This document shows, piece by piece, positions 33,101-42,050 of a stretch of 55,310 bases of DNA. Where the stretch lies: contig PXRG01000016.1 in assembly GCA_003021105.1 (NCBI GenBank), positions 1 to 55,310 on the forward strand. Reading direction: 5' to 3'. The DNA comes from Halobacteriales archaeon QS_1_68_17. Lineage in GTDB: Archaea; Halobacteriota; Halobacteria; Halobacteriales; Haloarculaceae. Under the pieces are notes generated by a model. It ran no database searches. It was given only the letters and a program-made list of their open reading frames with translations, and had not been told where the DNA came from. The position numbers and the translations under genes are program-made. Positions within the stretch are counted from its first letter, which is position 1. Each line of letters opens with the position of its first letter.

Positions 33101-34695
33101 GCCCTGATCGGCTCCCCGGGCGTCGCGCCGGTCGTCTCGCCGTCCCGGACCACGCCCTCGCCGCCGACGAAGACGTCGTAGATTCCCCGGGGGAACTGCT
33201 TGGGGTCGTCGTAGGTGGCCGGCGACCCGACGGCCTCGGGGTCGAGGACCACCAGGTCGGCGTCCATCCCCGGGCGGACGAGGCCCTTCCGCTGGAGGCC
33301 CATCGATCGGGCGGGCAGCGAGGTCATCTTCCGGATCGCGGCCTCCAGCGAGAGGAGATTCTCCTCGCGGACGTAGGTCCCGAGCACCTTCGGGAAGGAG
33401 CCGTACACCCGGGGATGGGGTTTCCCGCCGAAGAGGCCGTCCGTGATGACGTTGACCCGCTCGGAGGCCAGGATCGCGCGCACGTCGTCCTCGTCGATGA
33501 AGTGGTTCAGGACGCTCACGCCGAGTTCCTCCTCGGCCAGGAGGTCACAGACCGCCGAGACCGGATCGGTGTCCCGCGAGGACGCGATTTCGGCGATCGA
33601 GAGACCCTGGAGGTCCTCGTTGTCGGACGACTGGACGTTCGTGACGACGACGTTGTCCCACCCGGAGTACGCGCCGGGGTTGTCCCAGCCGTCGATGCGG
33701 TACTCCTCGACGTCCCGCCGGATGCGCTCGCGGGCGTCCGGGTCCCGGAGGAAGGCGACGGCCTGTTCGGGGCCGTCGGCGTGGACCCACGGCGGGAGCA
33801 CGTACGACAGGAGCGTGCTGGAGGCGGTGTAGGGGTACTGGTCGGCGGTGAAGTCGACCCCCCGCTCGCGGGCGGCCTCCACGAGCGCGAGCGCACGGTC
33901 GGTCTTGCCGTGCTGTGGCGGCCCGCCGAGCTTGAAATGCGACAGGTGCAACGGGACGCCCACGTCGGCACCGACGTCGACGAACTCGTCCAAGGCGGCC
34001 CAGATGTCGCCGCGCTCGCTCCGGATGTGGGCGACGAAGGGCCGCCCGAACGGCCGGAGTTCCCCCGCCAGCGCCAGGAGTTCGTCGGTGTCGGCGTACG
34101 AACACGGCGCGAGCACGAGCGCGGTCGACAGCCCCAGCGCGCCGTCGTCTAACGCCTCCCGGACCAGGCCGCGCATCTCCACTATTTCGGCGTCGGTCGG
34201 GGCGCGGTCGTCCATGCCGAGCACCTCGAACCGGACGGTCCCGTGGCCGACGAGCGTGGCGACGTTGGGCGCGACGCCGTCGGCGGCCACGGCGTCGAGG
34301 TAGTCGCCTACGCTCCCCCAGGTCCACTCGCGGTCGGTCCGGCCGGCCAGCCCGCTCAGCTGCTCGGCCCAGTCGGCGGCGGCCCCCTCGCGGTACAGCG
34401 GGGCCATCGAGAACCCGTCCTGGCCGAGCACCTCCGTGGTGATCCCCTGGCGCACCTTCGGCGCGAGCGTCGGGTCCTCGAACAGCCGCAGATCCGAGTG
34501 GGAGTGGGTGTCGATAAAGCCCGGACAGAGCACGTCGCCGTCCACGTCCACGCGCTCGGCGGCGTCGGCGTTCGGGTCGGTGACCTGCCTGACGAACGCG
34601 ACCCGGCCGTCCCGGACGCCGACCGACCCGCGGAACCAGGGCGCGCCGGTGCCGTCGACGATCCTGGCGTCGACGAAGAGCGTGTCGAGTGCCAT
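33097..34695 (-). CDS. N-acyl-D-amino-acid deacylase (D-aminoacylase)-like amidohydrolase
   Basis: This 532-residue enzyme has the first metal motif CPGFIDTHSHSDLRLF, an acidic VLGQDGFSMAPLY region, later histidines in FVAHIRSERGD and PLHLSHFK, and an Asp in NVITDGLFGGKPHPR. It belongs to the D-aminoacylase/dihydroorotase-like group that cleaves N-acyl-D-amino acids. ATG 34695 has a CTTTTTGC box about 28 bases upstream on the minus strand. It is translationally coupled to the sarcosine-oxidase-like gene and divergent from the MIO-less lyase gene. In a hydantoin pathway it could act on an N-carbamoyl or N-formyl amino acid, but this is inference. Confidence 0.88.
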   Translation of the reverse strand: MALDTLFVDARIVDGTGAPWFRGSVGVRDGRVAFVRQVTDPNADAAERVDVDGDVLCPGFIDTHSHSDLRLFEDPTLAPKVRQGITTEVLGQDGFSMAPLYREGAAADWAEQLSGLAGRTDREWTWGSVGDYLDAVAADGVAPNVATLVGHGTVRFEVLGMDDRAPTDAEIVEMRGLVREALDDGALGLSTALVLAPCSYADTDELLALAGELRPFGRPFVAHIRSERGDIWAALDEFVDVGADVGVPLHLSHFKLGGPPQHGKTDRALALVEAARERGVDFTADQYPYTASSTLLSYVLPPWVHADGPEQAVAFLRDPDARERIRRDVEEYRIDGWDNPGAYSGWDNVVVTNVQSSDNEDLQGLSIAEIASSRDTDPVSAVCDLLAEEELGVSVLNHFIDEDDVRAILASERVNVITDGLFGGKPHPRVYGSFPKVLGTYVREENLLSLEAAIRKMTSLPARSMGLQRKGLVRPGMDADLVVLDPEAVGSPATYDDPKQFPRGIYDVFVGGEGVVRDGETTGATPGEPIRA

Positions 34696-34762
34696 GCCAC
34701 GCGGTTTCGAACACGCGGGCAAAAAGGTACGGTCGTCGTGGCTCGCGGCGGCCGGCGACCGA

Positions 34763-34770
34763 TTTATATG
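34763..34770 (+). promoter_or_regulatory. TATA-like box ahead of the MIO-less lyase gene
   Basis: TTTATATG lies about 28 bases before ATG 34793 rather than before the lyase ATG 34828, so transcription should start near 34793. Confidence 0.5.
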
Positions 34771-34792
34771 AGCCGGTCGGGATTGTCGGCGT

Positions 34793-34831
34793 ATGCGACC
34801 CGAGAGTGTCACGCGGGGAGGAGCCGGATGA
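34793..34831 (+). CDS. Possible 12-codon leader ORF coupled to the lyase gene
   Basis: ATG 34793 opens a short frame MRPESVTRGGAG ending in TGA 34829-34831, which overlaps the lyase ATG 34828 as ATGA. The TATA box is spaced for a leaderless transcript starting here. A purine-rich GGGGAGGAG lies just before the overlap and could allow re-initiation. It may be a translational coupling device rather than a functional peptide. Confidence 0.35.
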   Translation: MRPESVTRGGAG

Positions 34832-36306
34832 CCGTCACGCTGGACCGCGACCCGGACCTGGGGGACCTGGTAGCGGTCGTCCGCGACCGCAAACCGGTCG
34901 AACTCGGCGACGGGGCGCGCGAGGCGATGGCCGAGACGCGCGCGGTCGTCGAGGAAATCGTGGCGGCCAACGACCGGCCGGTCTACGGCGTCAACACCGG
35001 CTTCGGCGACCTCCACGACGTGGCGATCGACCCCGCGGACGGACGGCAGCTCCAGCGGAACCTCCTCCACGCCAACACCACCGTCGGCGACCCGCTCCCG
35101 GTCGAGGCGGTGCGCGCGGCGATGTTCGCCCGGGCGGCCGTGTTCGCGGCCGGCCACTCCGGCGTCCGGCCAGACGTCGTCGAGCGCCTCCTCGACTGCC
35201 TGAACGCGGGCGTCCACCCAGTCGTCGGCGCTGGCGGCAACAGCGACGACTACGGCGCGAACGCCCGGATCGGCTACGTCCTCACCGGCGAGGGCGAGGC
35301 GTTCTACGGGGGCGAGCGCCTGCCGGGCGGGGACGCCCTGGCCGCCGCCGGGATCGACCCGCTCTCGGTCGAACCCAAGGAGGCGCTGCCGATGATGGAC
35401 GGGCCGGCGCTGATGACCGGCCGCCTCGGGCTGGCAGTCCACGACGCCGAGCGCCTGCTCGCGGCCGCGGACCTGGCCGGGGCCTGCACGTTCGCGCTGC
35501 TGGGCGAGCAACCCAGCGCCTTCTCGCCGCGGGTCGCCGAGGTCCGCCCCAACGAGGGCGACGCGGAGAGCGCCCGCGTCGTGCGGGAGGCGCTGGCGCT
35601 GGAGACCGAGACGGACGCCACCGTCGCCCAGGACCCGCTATCGATCCGGACGATCCCGCAGATCAACGGCAGCGCCCGCGAGGCGCTGGCGAACGCCCGC
35701 CCGGTCGCGGCGACCGAACTCGGCGCGCCCGGCGACAATCCGCTCGTGTTCCCGGACGGCGTCGTGCTCTCGTGTGGCGGGTTCAACGGCCAGCACGTCT
35801 CGGCCGCGGCCGACGCCCTCGCGCGGGCCCTGGTGAAGGTCGGCCACGCGGCCGAGCGGCGGGTCCACCTCTACGTCCAGGGACGCGGGGAGTCGCCGCC
35901 GTTCGTCGCCGGCGACCCCGGGCTGGAGTCGGGGCTGGTGCGGGCCCACTACTCGGCGGCGTCGCTCGTCCGCGAGGCGGGCACGCTGGCGTCGGCCAGC
36001 GACCGCAACTCGGTGGTCTCCGCCGGCCAGGAGGACGTCCAGAGCCTCGGGACCGTGGCGACCGACCACCTCGCCACGACCGTCGAGAAGATCCGCGCCG
36101 CCGTGGCGGTCGAACTGCTGTGTGCGGTCGAGGTCCGGCGGCTCACCGACGCGGCCGTTCCGGGGGCCGCCGGCGCGGTCGTCGACGGGGTCGTGGACCG
36201 CCTGGACGCGACCGACCGCTCGGTACAGATCGAGACCGTGGCGCGCCTCGTCGCCGACGGGACGGTGACGGACCTGGCACGCGAGGCGGGCCTGGACCTG
36301 CCGTAG
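34828..36306 (+). CDS. Histidine/aromatic ammonia-lyase homologue lacking the MIO triad (ergothionase-like candidate)
   Basis: This 492-residue protein is clearly HutH-related: YGVNTGFG with Tyr53, GEGEAFYGGERLPGGDALAAAG, IRTIPQINGSAREAL, NPLVFPDGVVLSCGGFNGQ and the acid-base Glu in SAGQEDVQSLG. The cofactor-forming GSVGASGD segment instead reads GAGGNSDD at 134-141, so Ala-Ser-Gly is Asn-Ser-Asp at 138-140 and no MIO group can form. The His-containing LSHAAG loop and Tyr280-type residue are also altered. The closest known logic is ergothionase, which removes trimethylamine from ergothioneine without MIO; that knowledge is from memory. A neutral trimethylamine leaving group needs no MIO activation. 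The urocanase paralogue at 27378 would be its partner. Confidence 0.85.
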   Translation: MTVTLDRDPDLGDLVAVVRDRKPVELGDGAREAMAETRAVVEEIVAANDRPVYGVNTGFGDLHDVAIDPADGRQLQRNLLHANTTVGDPLPVEAVRAAMFARAAVFAAGHSGVRPDVVERLLDCLNAGVHPVVGAGGNSDDYGANARIGYVLTGEGEAFYGGERLPGGDALAAAGIDPLSVEPKEALPMMDGPALMTGRLGLAVHDAERLLAAADLAGACTFALLGEQPSAFSPRVAEVRPNEGDAESARVVREALALETETDATVAQDPLSIRTIPQINGSAREALANARPVAATELGAPGDNPLVFPDGVVLSCGGFNGQHVSAAADALARALVKVGHAAERRVHLYVQGRGESPPFVAGDPGLESGLVRAHYSAASLVREAGTLASASDRNSVVSAGQEDVQSLGTVATDHLATTVEKIRAAVAVELLCAVEVRRLTDAAVPGAAGAVVDGVVDRLDATDRSVQIETVARLVADGTVTDLAREAGLDLP

Positions 36307-36361
36307 CGGTTCCGCGACCGCCGGGGGTGATGTTACTGGACAGCGGCGAAACGGGGTAGCG

Positions 36362-37588
36362 TCACTCGATGGCGGCGAACCCGGATTCGAGGTCCGCGAT
36401 CAGGTCGTCGACGTGTTCGATCCCGATCGAGAGCCGCAACAGCGAGTCGGAGATGCCCATGCGCTCGCGCTCGGCTCTCGGGATGGTGTTGTGGGTCATG
36501 CTCGCGGGGTGTTCGGCCAGCGTCTCGACGCCCCCGAGGCTGACCGCCAGTTCGATCACGTCCAGCGCCTCGATGAACGCGATGGCCTCGTCGTAGGTGG
36601 CGTCGAGTTCGACCGACAGGACGCCCCCGTGGCCGCTGGTCTGGGACTCGGCGAGGTCGTGTTGCGGGTGGCTCTCCAGGCCCGGGTAGAACACCCGCGA
36701 GACACCCTCGTGGTCGTCGAGGTACTCCGCGATGGCGGTGGCGTTGGCCTCGTGTTCGCGCATCCGGAGCGGGAACGTCTTCAGCCCGCGGAGCACGAGA
36801 TAGCAGTCGAACGGCGGGAGCCCGCAGCCGTAGCCGACCACCTGGAGCCGCCAGAGTTCGTCGGCGATGTCGTCGTCGTCGGTCACGACGGCCCCGCCCG
36901 TCGAGTCGGTGTGGCCGTTCAGGAACTTCGTCGTCGCGTCGACGGCGACGTCGGCCCCCAGTTCGAGCGGCTGCTGGAAGTACGGCGACATGAAGGTGTT
37001 GTCGACCCCGAGCGTCGCGCCGTGGTCGTGGGCGATGTCCGCGATGGCGGCGATGTCGCACAGTTTCATGCGCGGGTTCGTCGGCGACTCCATCCAGACA
37101 AGCGCCGTCTCCGGCCCCACGGCGTCGGCGACGGCGTCGGTGTCGGCCGCGTCGACGAAGGTGACGTCCACGTCGAGGCGGGCGTCGAACAGTTCCCGGA
37201 GCATCATGTCGGTCCCGCTGTAGACCTGCTCGAAGGCGACGACGTGGTCGCCCGGTTCGACCGTCGACATGATCGTCGCCGAGATGGCCGAGAGGCCGGC
37301 GGCGAAGGCGAACCCGTAGTCCGCGTCGTGGAGCGCGGCGAGGCGCTTCTCCAGGGCGTGGCGCGTCGGGTTCGCCAGCCGCGAGTAGACGAACTCGTTG
37401 TGCTCGGGTTCGTACTCGGTCCAGTCGCGGTCCTCGATCACCTCGTCGACCGCGAAGGTCGTCGCCAGGTGGATCGGGGAGACGACGTCGCCCGGCTCCG
37501 GCTCCCCCGGCGTGGCTCCCTCGCCGTACTTGATCGAGAGCGTGTCGAAGTGCAGCGCCCGGTCCGCGGGCCTGTGCTGGCGCGCCAT
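36362..37588 (-). CDS. Cystathionine gamma-synthase/lyase-family PLP enzyme
   Basis: This 408-residue fold-type I enzyme has the Cys/Met-metabolism signature: YSRLANPTRHALEKRLA, then VWMESPTNPRMKL, the PLP lysine in DATTKFLNGHTDSTGG, and SLGGVETLAEHPASMTH near the end. It would carry out a beta- or gamma-elimination or replacement, for example on cystathionine, homocysteine or an O-acylhomoserine. Start 37588 (MARQH) fits the family; the longer frame adds Arg/Ser-rich sequence. It lies between the lyase and a broken dimethylglycine-dehydrogenase-like gene. Handling of sulfur or of a substituted amino acid would both suit. Confidence 0.9.
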   Translation of the reverse strand: MARQHRPADRALHFDTLSIKYGEGATPGEPEPGDVVSPIHLATTFAVDEVIEDRDWTEYEPEHNEFVYSRLANPTRHALEKRLAALHDADYGFAFAAGLSAISATIMSTVEPGDHVVAFEQVYSGTDMMLRELFDARLDVDVTFVDAADTDAVADAVGPETALVWMESPTNPRMKLCDIAAIADIAHDHGATLGVDNTFMSPYFQQPLELGADVAVDATTKFLNGHTDSTGGAVVTDDDDIADELWRLQVVGYGCGLPPFDCYLVLRGLKTFPLRMREHEANATAIAEYLDDHEGVSRVFYPGLESHPQHDLAESQTSGHGGVLSVELDATYDEAIAFIEALDVIELAVSLGGVETLAEHPASMTHNTIPRAERERMGISDSLLRLSIGIEHVDDLIADLESGFAAIE

Positions 37589-37757
37589 GCCACCCGGTTC
37601 TGCTCCGGCCCGCTTGTAGGTTTGGACCCGCGACCGCGGGGCCGACGCGGAGCCGTCGGGATCCCGCGGCCTCGACTGCCGGCCCGGGAGCGCGGGAGCG
37701 CGGGATCGCGGGGCAGACCGCAGCGAACGGGAACGGCCGTCGGCGGTTGCCACCGGG

Positions 37758-37764
37758 TTTTATG
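37758..37764 (+). promoter_or_regulatory. TATA-like box of the broken FAD/GcvT gene
   Basis: TTTTATG lies about 28 bases before ATG 37789, so the promoter looks intact although the gene is not. Confidence 0.5.
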
Positions 37765-37788
37765 CTGGTCGTGGGAATTGAGGGACGT

Positions 37789-40267
37789 ATGGCGGAGACG
37801 ACCCTCCCGGAGAGAACCGGGACCGTCGTCGTCGGCGCGGGGATCGTCGGCTGTGCCACGGCCTACCACCTGGCCGAGCGCGGCCGGACGGACGTGACCG
37901 TCCTCGACATGGGGCCGATCCCCGAGACCGGCGGCTCGACCGTCCACGCGCCGGGCGGTCTCGTGCAGACGACCCCGAGCAAAGTGATGAGCGAGTTCGC
38001 CCAGTACTCCCGGGAGCTGTACGCCGACCTCGACGGCTTCAAGTCGGACGGCTTCCTGGAACTGGCGACCTCCGAAGAGCGGTGGCAGCAGGCCAGACGC
38101 TACGGCGACTACAGCCGGTCCTGGGGCGTCCCGGGCGGCGAACTCGTCGACCCCGAACGGGTCGCCGAACTGAACCCGCTGATCGACACCGACCGGATTC
38201 ACGGGGCCTACTACAGCCCGACCTGCGGGCTGATGCGGACCGTCGAACTGCTGGAGGGAATGATCGACCGGGCCGAGGCCGCCGGCATCGCGTTCCACGG
38301 GAAGACGCGGGTGACCGACATCGAGACCGCCGGCGGGGCGGTGCAGGCGGTGGTCACCGACCGCGGGCGGATCGCCTGCGACGACGTGCTCGTGGCGACG
38401 AACATCTGGGCGCCGCTGTTCGGCGAGATGGTCGGCGTGGACGTTCCCCTGGCCCCCTGCGAACACCAGTACGCGGTCACCGGCCCGCTGCCGGAACTCG
38501 AGGGGACCGACGAGGAGGTCGAACTGACCGGGTTCCGCCACCAGGACGCCGCGCTGTACTTCCGCCAGCACGGCGAGGGGTACGGCGTCGGCTCGTACAA
38601 CCACCCGCCGCGGATCGTCGACCCGCGGGACATCCCGGACCGGGACGAGGCCCTGGCCGAGAAACCGGTCTACGACTACTTCGTCGGCCGGGAGCACGAC
38701 CGCGACACGATTCGGATGCCGACGAACCGCCCGTTCCGCGAAGACGACTTCGCGCCCGCCTGGGACGCCGCCACCGGCATCCTGCCCGCTCTCGAGGGCG
38801 CGGAGATCGACCGGGCGTTCAACGGGATGTTCTGTTTCACGCCCGACGGGATGCCCATCATGGGGACGCCCCCCGAACCCGAGGGGTTCTGGGTGGCGGC
38901 GGCGGTCTGGCTGACCCACGCCGGCGGCGTCGGCCGGGCGATGGCCGAGTGGATGGACGCGGGCTACCCCAAGCGGAACCTCGTCGGCTGTGACGTCAAC
39001 CGGTTCCAGTCCCACGCCGGCAGCCGGACGTACGTCCGCGACCGCGGGGCCTACAGCTACGACACCGTCTACGATCTCGTCCACCCGCGGCAGTTGCCCG
39101 ACGCGAACCGACAGCTCCGGACGAGTCCGTTCTACCCGCACCAGCGCGGCCTGGACGCAGAGACCTACCCGTCCGCCGGCTGGGAGCGCCCGCGGTGGTA
39201 CGGCCACAACGAACCGCTCGTCGAGGCGTACGCCGACCGCATCCCCGACCGCGACGGCTGGGAGGCGAGACACTGGTCGCCGGTCGAGGCCGCCGAACAC
39301 CTCGCCGTCCGGGACGGCGTCGGCCTCTACGACCTCTCGGCGTTCACCAACGTCGACCTGACCGGCCCCGACGCGGCGGCGTTCGCCCAGCGGCTGTTCA
39401 CCGCCGACGTGGACGTGCCGGTCGGGCGGGCCAGCTACACGCTGCTTTGCAACGACCACGGCGGCGTCCTCGGGGACGCGACGGTGCTCCGGCGCGACGA
39501 GACCCGGTTCCACGTCCTCGCCAACGCCGGGTCCGTCGGGACCGAGCAACTCGCCTGGCTCCGCCGGCAGGTCCGCCCCGACGAACGGGTCCACCTCTCG
39601 CCTGACGTCGCCGGCCGGTGTGCGGTCGGCGTCTGGGGGCCCGACGCCCGGGACCTGCTGGCCCCGCTGGTCGAGACGGACCTCTCGAACGACGCCTTCC
39701 CGTATTTCACCGCCCGGGACACCTATCTCGGCGAGATTCCCGTCACCGCCCTGCGGGTCTCCTACGTGGGCGAACTCGGGTGGGAACTCCACACCTCCAC
39801 GGAGTACGGCTACCGGCTCTGGGACCGCCTCTGGGAGGCCGGCCGCGAGTACGACGCCGTTAGAGAAGGGATACCCGCTGATCGGTACCGACGTAACCCC
39901 GGAGTACGACCCCATCGAGGCGGGACTGGGCGTCGCGGTCGATCTCGACACCGACTTCGTGGGGCGGGAGGCGGTCGCCGACACCGCGGCGTCGGGACCG
40001 GCGGTCCGGCGGACCTGTCTCTCGCTGGACGATCCGGGGGCGGTCGTCTTCGGCGGCGTGCCCGTCCTCGACGGCGACGAGACGGTCGGCTACGTGGCCA
40101 GCACCGAGTACGGCTACAGCGTCGGGTCGAGCGTCGCCTACGCCTCCCTCCCGGCCGACTACGACCCGGGGACCGGGCTGACCGTCGAGTACGAGACCGA
40201 AGCCTACGACGCCACCGTCCGGGAGTCGCCGCTGTTCGATCCCGAACGGGAGCGCCTGCTGTCGTAA
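37789..40267 (+). pseudogene. Dimethylglycine/sarcosine dehydrogenase-like gene with internal deletion and frameshift
   Basis: The first frame gives a good FAD domain (VVGAGIVGCATAYHLAERG, His53 in GGSTVHAPGG) and most of a GcvT domain to EAGREYDAV near base 39865. It then reads into nonsense. The family sequence resumes in another frame as LEKGYPLIGTDVTPEYDP and continues to TAA 40265-40267. Compared with the relative at 18012, about 11 residues around the junction are missing, so a deletion of roughly 35 bases explains the shift better than a single-base error. The total of 2479 bases is not a multiple of three. The truncated N-terminal FAD part could still be made. Confidence 0.82.
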
Positions 40268-41365
40268 TCAGCCGAGCGCGCCATCGAGGTACGGACCGAG
40301 GTCGTCGATGGCGACCCGCTCCGGGTCGGGCGCGGGTCCGAGCGGGGACTCCTTGAACCCCGTGCCGGTGACGACCACCACGACCCGCTCGTCGCGGTCG
40401 ATCTCCCCGCCGTCCGTCAGTCGCCGGACGCCGGCCAGCGACGTGGCCGCCGACGCCTCGGCGCTGACGCCCGCGGCGGTCGCCAACCGGGCGGCGGCGT
40501 CCCGGATCTCGTCGTCGTCGACCGACAGCACCGCGCCGCCGGTTTCGCGGGCGGCCGCGAGCGCGCGATTCCCGCTGGGCGGATCGCCGTTAGCGATGGA
40601 GTATGCGACGGTCTCCCCGGCGGCCTGGGTCTCCACCCGGTCGGCACCCGCGGCGAAGGCGCTGGCGATGGGATCGCACGCGGCCGACTGCACGAAGTAC
40701 AGTCGCGGCAGGGCGTCGATCACGCCGGCCCGGCGCAGGTCGAGCGCTCCCTTCCAGACCGCGTCCATGCCCGTCGTCTTCTGGCCGGCCACCCGGGCGG
40801 GGGCGTCGGAGTTGACGAACGCCACGTCGCGGTCGCGGGCCAGCGAGAGCGACGCCTCGTAGAGGCGGCGGTAGTCGCCGGCGACGGTCACCAGCCGCGG
40901 GCCGAACTGGGAGATGTGCCCGAGCCGTTCCGGCGGGATGTCCGCCGGGACGAACACCAGACAGTCGACGCCGGCGCTAGCCGCCGTCGCGGCCATGCTC
41001 ATCGCCATGTTGCCGTGGGAGACGGTGCCGACGGCACCGGCCCGGCGTGCCAGCGCGTCGGCGACGCCGACGACGCTGCCCCGGTCTTTGAAACTCCCCG
41101 TCGGGTTCCGCCCCTCGTCTTTCACGTAGAGGTCACAGCCCGCGTACGCGCCCAGCCCGTCAGCGTCGTACAGCGGCGTGTCGCCGACGCCGGTCCCGAG
41201 TTCGATCCGCGGTTCCACCGGGAGGAACTCCCGGTACCGTTCGAGACCGTCGGCGTCCGCATCTATCGCGGCGGCCCCGACCGCGAACCACAGCGGTTCG
41301 CCGCACCGACACCGCTGGCGGCTCCCGTCGGCGTACGTCTCGTCGCACTCGTAGCAACGGAGCAT
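40268..41365 (-). CDS. Threonine synthase-like PLP enzyme
   Basis: This 365-residue fold-type II PLP enzyme begins with a zinc-ribbon-like CYECDETY and CRCGEPLWF, typical of archaeal threonine synthases. The PLP lysine is in NPTGSFKDRGS and the phosphate-binding region in VSHGNMAMSMAATAAS. True threonine synthase converts O-phosphohomoserine to threonine; in this setting a catabolic dehydratase or lyase role is equally possible. Start 41365 was chosen because MLRCYECDETY matches the family, and TTTTTGC lies about 28 bases upstream on the minus strand. It ends tail-to-tail with the broken FAD/GcvT gene. Confidence 0.88.
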   Translation of the reverse strand: MLRCYECDETYADGSRQRCRCGEPLWFAVGAAAIDADADGLERYREFLPVEPRIELGTGVGDTPLYDADGLGAYAGCDLYVKDEGRNPTGSFKDRGSVVGVADALARRAGAVGTVSHGNMAMSMAATAASAGVDCLVFVPADIPPERLGHISQFGPRLVTVAGDYRRLYEASLSLARDRDVAFVNSDAPARVAGQKTTGMDAVWKGALDLRRAGVIDALPRLYFVQSAACDPIASAFAAGADRVETQAAGETVAYSIANGDPPSGNRALAAARETGGAVLSVDDDEIRDAAARLATAAGVSAEASAATSLAGVRRLTDGGEIDRDERVVVVVTGTGFKESPLGPAPDPERVAIDDLGPYLDGALG

Positions 41366-41479
41366 TACTGCCAGGAGGGAAACGGCCGGCAAAAACAGTT
41401 GGGGACCGTCCGACCCCGCGGACGGGAGAACCCGAGAAAGCGAACGCTGAGAGAGGTGGGGCGACGAGTGCCGCGGCGG

Positions 41480-41662
41480 CTACATCGATTCCGCGTAGAT
41501 CTCGTCGGTCGGCGCGTCCTCGAACCGGTCGAGCGGGAAGTGGTCGAGGTCGAACAGGTCGCTCTCGCCGTCGACGACGAGGTCCGTCGCCAGCCGGCCG
41601 ATGACCGGGCCGTGGTTGAACGCGTGGCCCGTGCCGACCAGCGCGTAAAACCGCTCTCCCAT
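41480..41662 (-). pseudogene. C-terminal remnant of a DAO-family FAD oxidoreductase
   Basis: A 60-codon frame reads GTGHAFNHGPVIGRLATDLV and continues FDLDHFPLDRFEDA, which matches the end of sarcosine-oxidase-like flavoproteins (compare FSGHGFKHGPAVGKMLCDLV at the end of the gene at 52015). The FAD-binding half is absent. Either an old gene has been deleted or only its tail was transferred. It starts with an ATG but could not bind FAD. Confidence 0.65.
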
Positions 41663-42050
41663 ACATCTTCGTCGCCTCTTGTAGGGCGGGTCACGCCGGC
41701 CGGGGGCTGCGACCGCGCGGAGCGCCCGGAAGACCGCTCGGACCGGTACCGTGAAGGGTCTCGCCGCGCCAGTTCGTGACGATCCACCGCGCGACAGGTG
41801 CGCACGGAGACCGCACGATGTGCCACTCTCACCGACACACCGGACAGCCCGTATCGACACGCCGGACAGTCAGTCCTGCCCGGACGCACCCGGACGCCGC
41901 TCCGGCCCGGACGCGCCCCGACGCCGTCTCGGGCTGGACGCGCAGGGACTCCGGGACGCCTGCCGTCCCGACGATGTCACCGATGCCGGTTCCGACTCCG
42001 AGTGCGTCCCCGGACGGTCGACGACCGCCGGCCCGGCGGCGGAGGGGCCG
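41663..42050. other. Gap of about 390 bases without a gene; GC-rich degenerate repeats
   Basis: An open frame runs through here into the next gene, but its translation is Pro/Arg/Asp-rich and lacks family character. Short variants of CCGGACGC and CCCGACGCC recur between about 41835 and 41950. No promoter was singled out. Confidence 0.4.

Noticed and set aside
27378-36306. Ordinary histidine utilisation operon
   Set aside because: No imidazolonepropionase or formiminoglutamase gene is present, the lyase lacks the MIO triad and the urocanase signature is altered.
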